Shown here one piece after another: positions 7,242-7,702 of a stretch of 7,702 nucleotides of DNA (position 1 is the stretch's first letter; each line of letters begins with the position of its first letter). The position numbers and the translations under genes were made by a program. The stretch is from an uncultured Prevotellaceae bacterium (GTDB lineage: Bacteria > Bacteroidota > Bacteroidia > Bacteroidales > Muribaculaceae): positions 1 to 7,702 of the forward strand of contig CALZFJ010000087.1 in assembly GCA_945645715.1 (NCBI GenBank). Reading direction: 5' to 3'. Under the pieces are notes generated by a model. It was not told where the DNA came from. It ran no database searches and saw only the letters and a list, made by a program, of their open reading frames with translations.

Positions 7242-7279
7242 TATTACCGTTTTTCCAACCGTAACCAATTGCACACCCC

Positions 7280-7702
7280 GTGGAATCGTTCCGCCTATAT
7301 AAGCACGAGAAGCTTTGCAGCCGCACTGCCGTGAATCTTCTTTTCAGTGACGGGAAGTCGGAATTTGCCTATCCGCTAAGGGTGGTGTATCGCATAGTGC
7401 CCGATGCCGCAGCGTCGGGCGCACGCTTTTTAATCACAGTGCCCAAGAAGAAGGTGCGCACTGCCGTGGGGCGCGTGCTGATGCGCCGCCGCATACGCGA
7501 GGCATACCGCCTCAACCGCCGCTTTCTGCTTCCGGCACTCGCCGAAAAGGGAATAGCCATTGAAATGGCATTCCTCTATCTCGACAAGGAGCTGCAGACA
7601 TACTCGAAAATCGAAGATCGCATGCGCACAGTGCTCTCGAAAATCGCCATCAAAACCACGGCTCCGCAGCAGGCAGAGCCGCAGAGTGTGCCCACAGAGG
7701 CT
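7280..7702 (+). CDS. rnpA: Ribonuclease P protein component, 3' end beyond the window
   Basis: Protein subunit of RNase P, which helps the catalytic RNA remove 5' leaders from pre-tRNAs. 141 codons are open to the window edge with no stop, so the gene is partial here. Recognisable features are YKHEKLCSRTAVNLLFSDG (7-25), YPLRVVY (31-37), the strand FLITVPKKKVRTAVGR (50-65), RRRIREAYRLNRRFLL (69-84), and MAFLYLDKELQTYSKIEDRM (96-115). The usual RNR motif (RNRxKRxxRE) reads RVLMRRRIRE at 65-74, so Asn and the second Arg are replaced by Val and Leu. The Ala/Pro/Glu/Gln-rich part after ~125 looks like a variable tail. The start is GTG at 7280, with an in-frame TAA at 7262-7264 and no ATG between. 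In related genomes yidD usually follows; it would lie outside this window. Confidence 0.92.
   Translation, partial: MESFRLYKHEKLCSRTAVNLLFSDGKSEFAYPLRVVYRIVPDAAASGARFLITVPKKKVRTAVGRVLMRRRIREAYRLNRRFLLPALAEKGIAIEMAFLYLDKELQTYSKIEDRMRTVLSKIAIKTTAPQQAEPQSVPTEA

Noticed and set aside
7242..7279. T-run after hemD (7251-7255) as a terminator
   Set aside because: No G/C-rich stem precedes the short T-run, and rnpA starts 38 bases after hemD, consistent with co-transcription.

Overview
The window is a densely packed, single-strand stretch of chromosomal housekeeping genes from a member of the Bacteroidales. A Muribaculaceae-like gut bacterium is my best guess, but the family is an inference. The pointers are gene content and order (purD, a DUF6427-like membrane protein, pdxB, a DUF4271 protein, hemD, rnpA), the Bacteroidales-type HemD N-terminus (MKIKKILVSQP), start codons without Shine-Dalgarno sequences, and a Bacteroidetes-type -7 promoter element (TAnnTTTG).

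Layout, all on the + strand: (1) a THUMP-domain rRNA methyltransferase of the RlmL type with a long charged, repeat-bearing C-terminal tail (17-1633); (2) purD, purine biosynthesis (1658-2935); (3) a polytopic membrane protein of unknown function (2946-3860); (4) one reading frame joining a complete PdxB, vitamin B6 biosynthesis, to a complete LOG-family nucleotide phosphoribohydrolase domain (3889-5472); (5) a DUF4271 membrane protein (5476-6417); (6) hemD, uroporphyrinogen-III synthase (6483-7241); (7) the 5' part of rnpA, the protein subunit of RNase P, which runs off the right edge (7280-7702). Gaps between genes are 24, 10, 28, 3, 65 and 38 bases, so genes 1-5 look like one transcription unit. 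No stretch above 300 bases lacks a gene. I saw no tRNA, rRNA, CRISPR array, insertion sequence or phage gene.

The genes serve unrelated core processes (rRNA modification, purines, PLP, tetrapyrroles, tRNA processing). The cluster reads as a conserved syntenic block rather than one pathway. A likely internal promoter for hemD-rnpA lies inside the last codons of the DUF4271 gene, in a markedly AT-rich segment, and overlaps codons for a motif that appears conserved in that family.

I found no obvious new defence or mobile system. The points most worth a second look are the PdxB-LOG fusion, the promoter embedded in coding sequence, the repeat-bearing tail on the methyltransferase, and unusual residues at normally conserved positions in RnpA and PurD.
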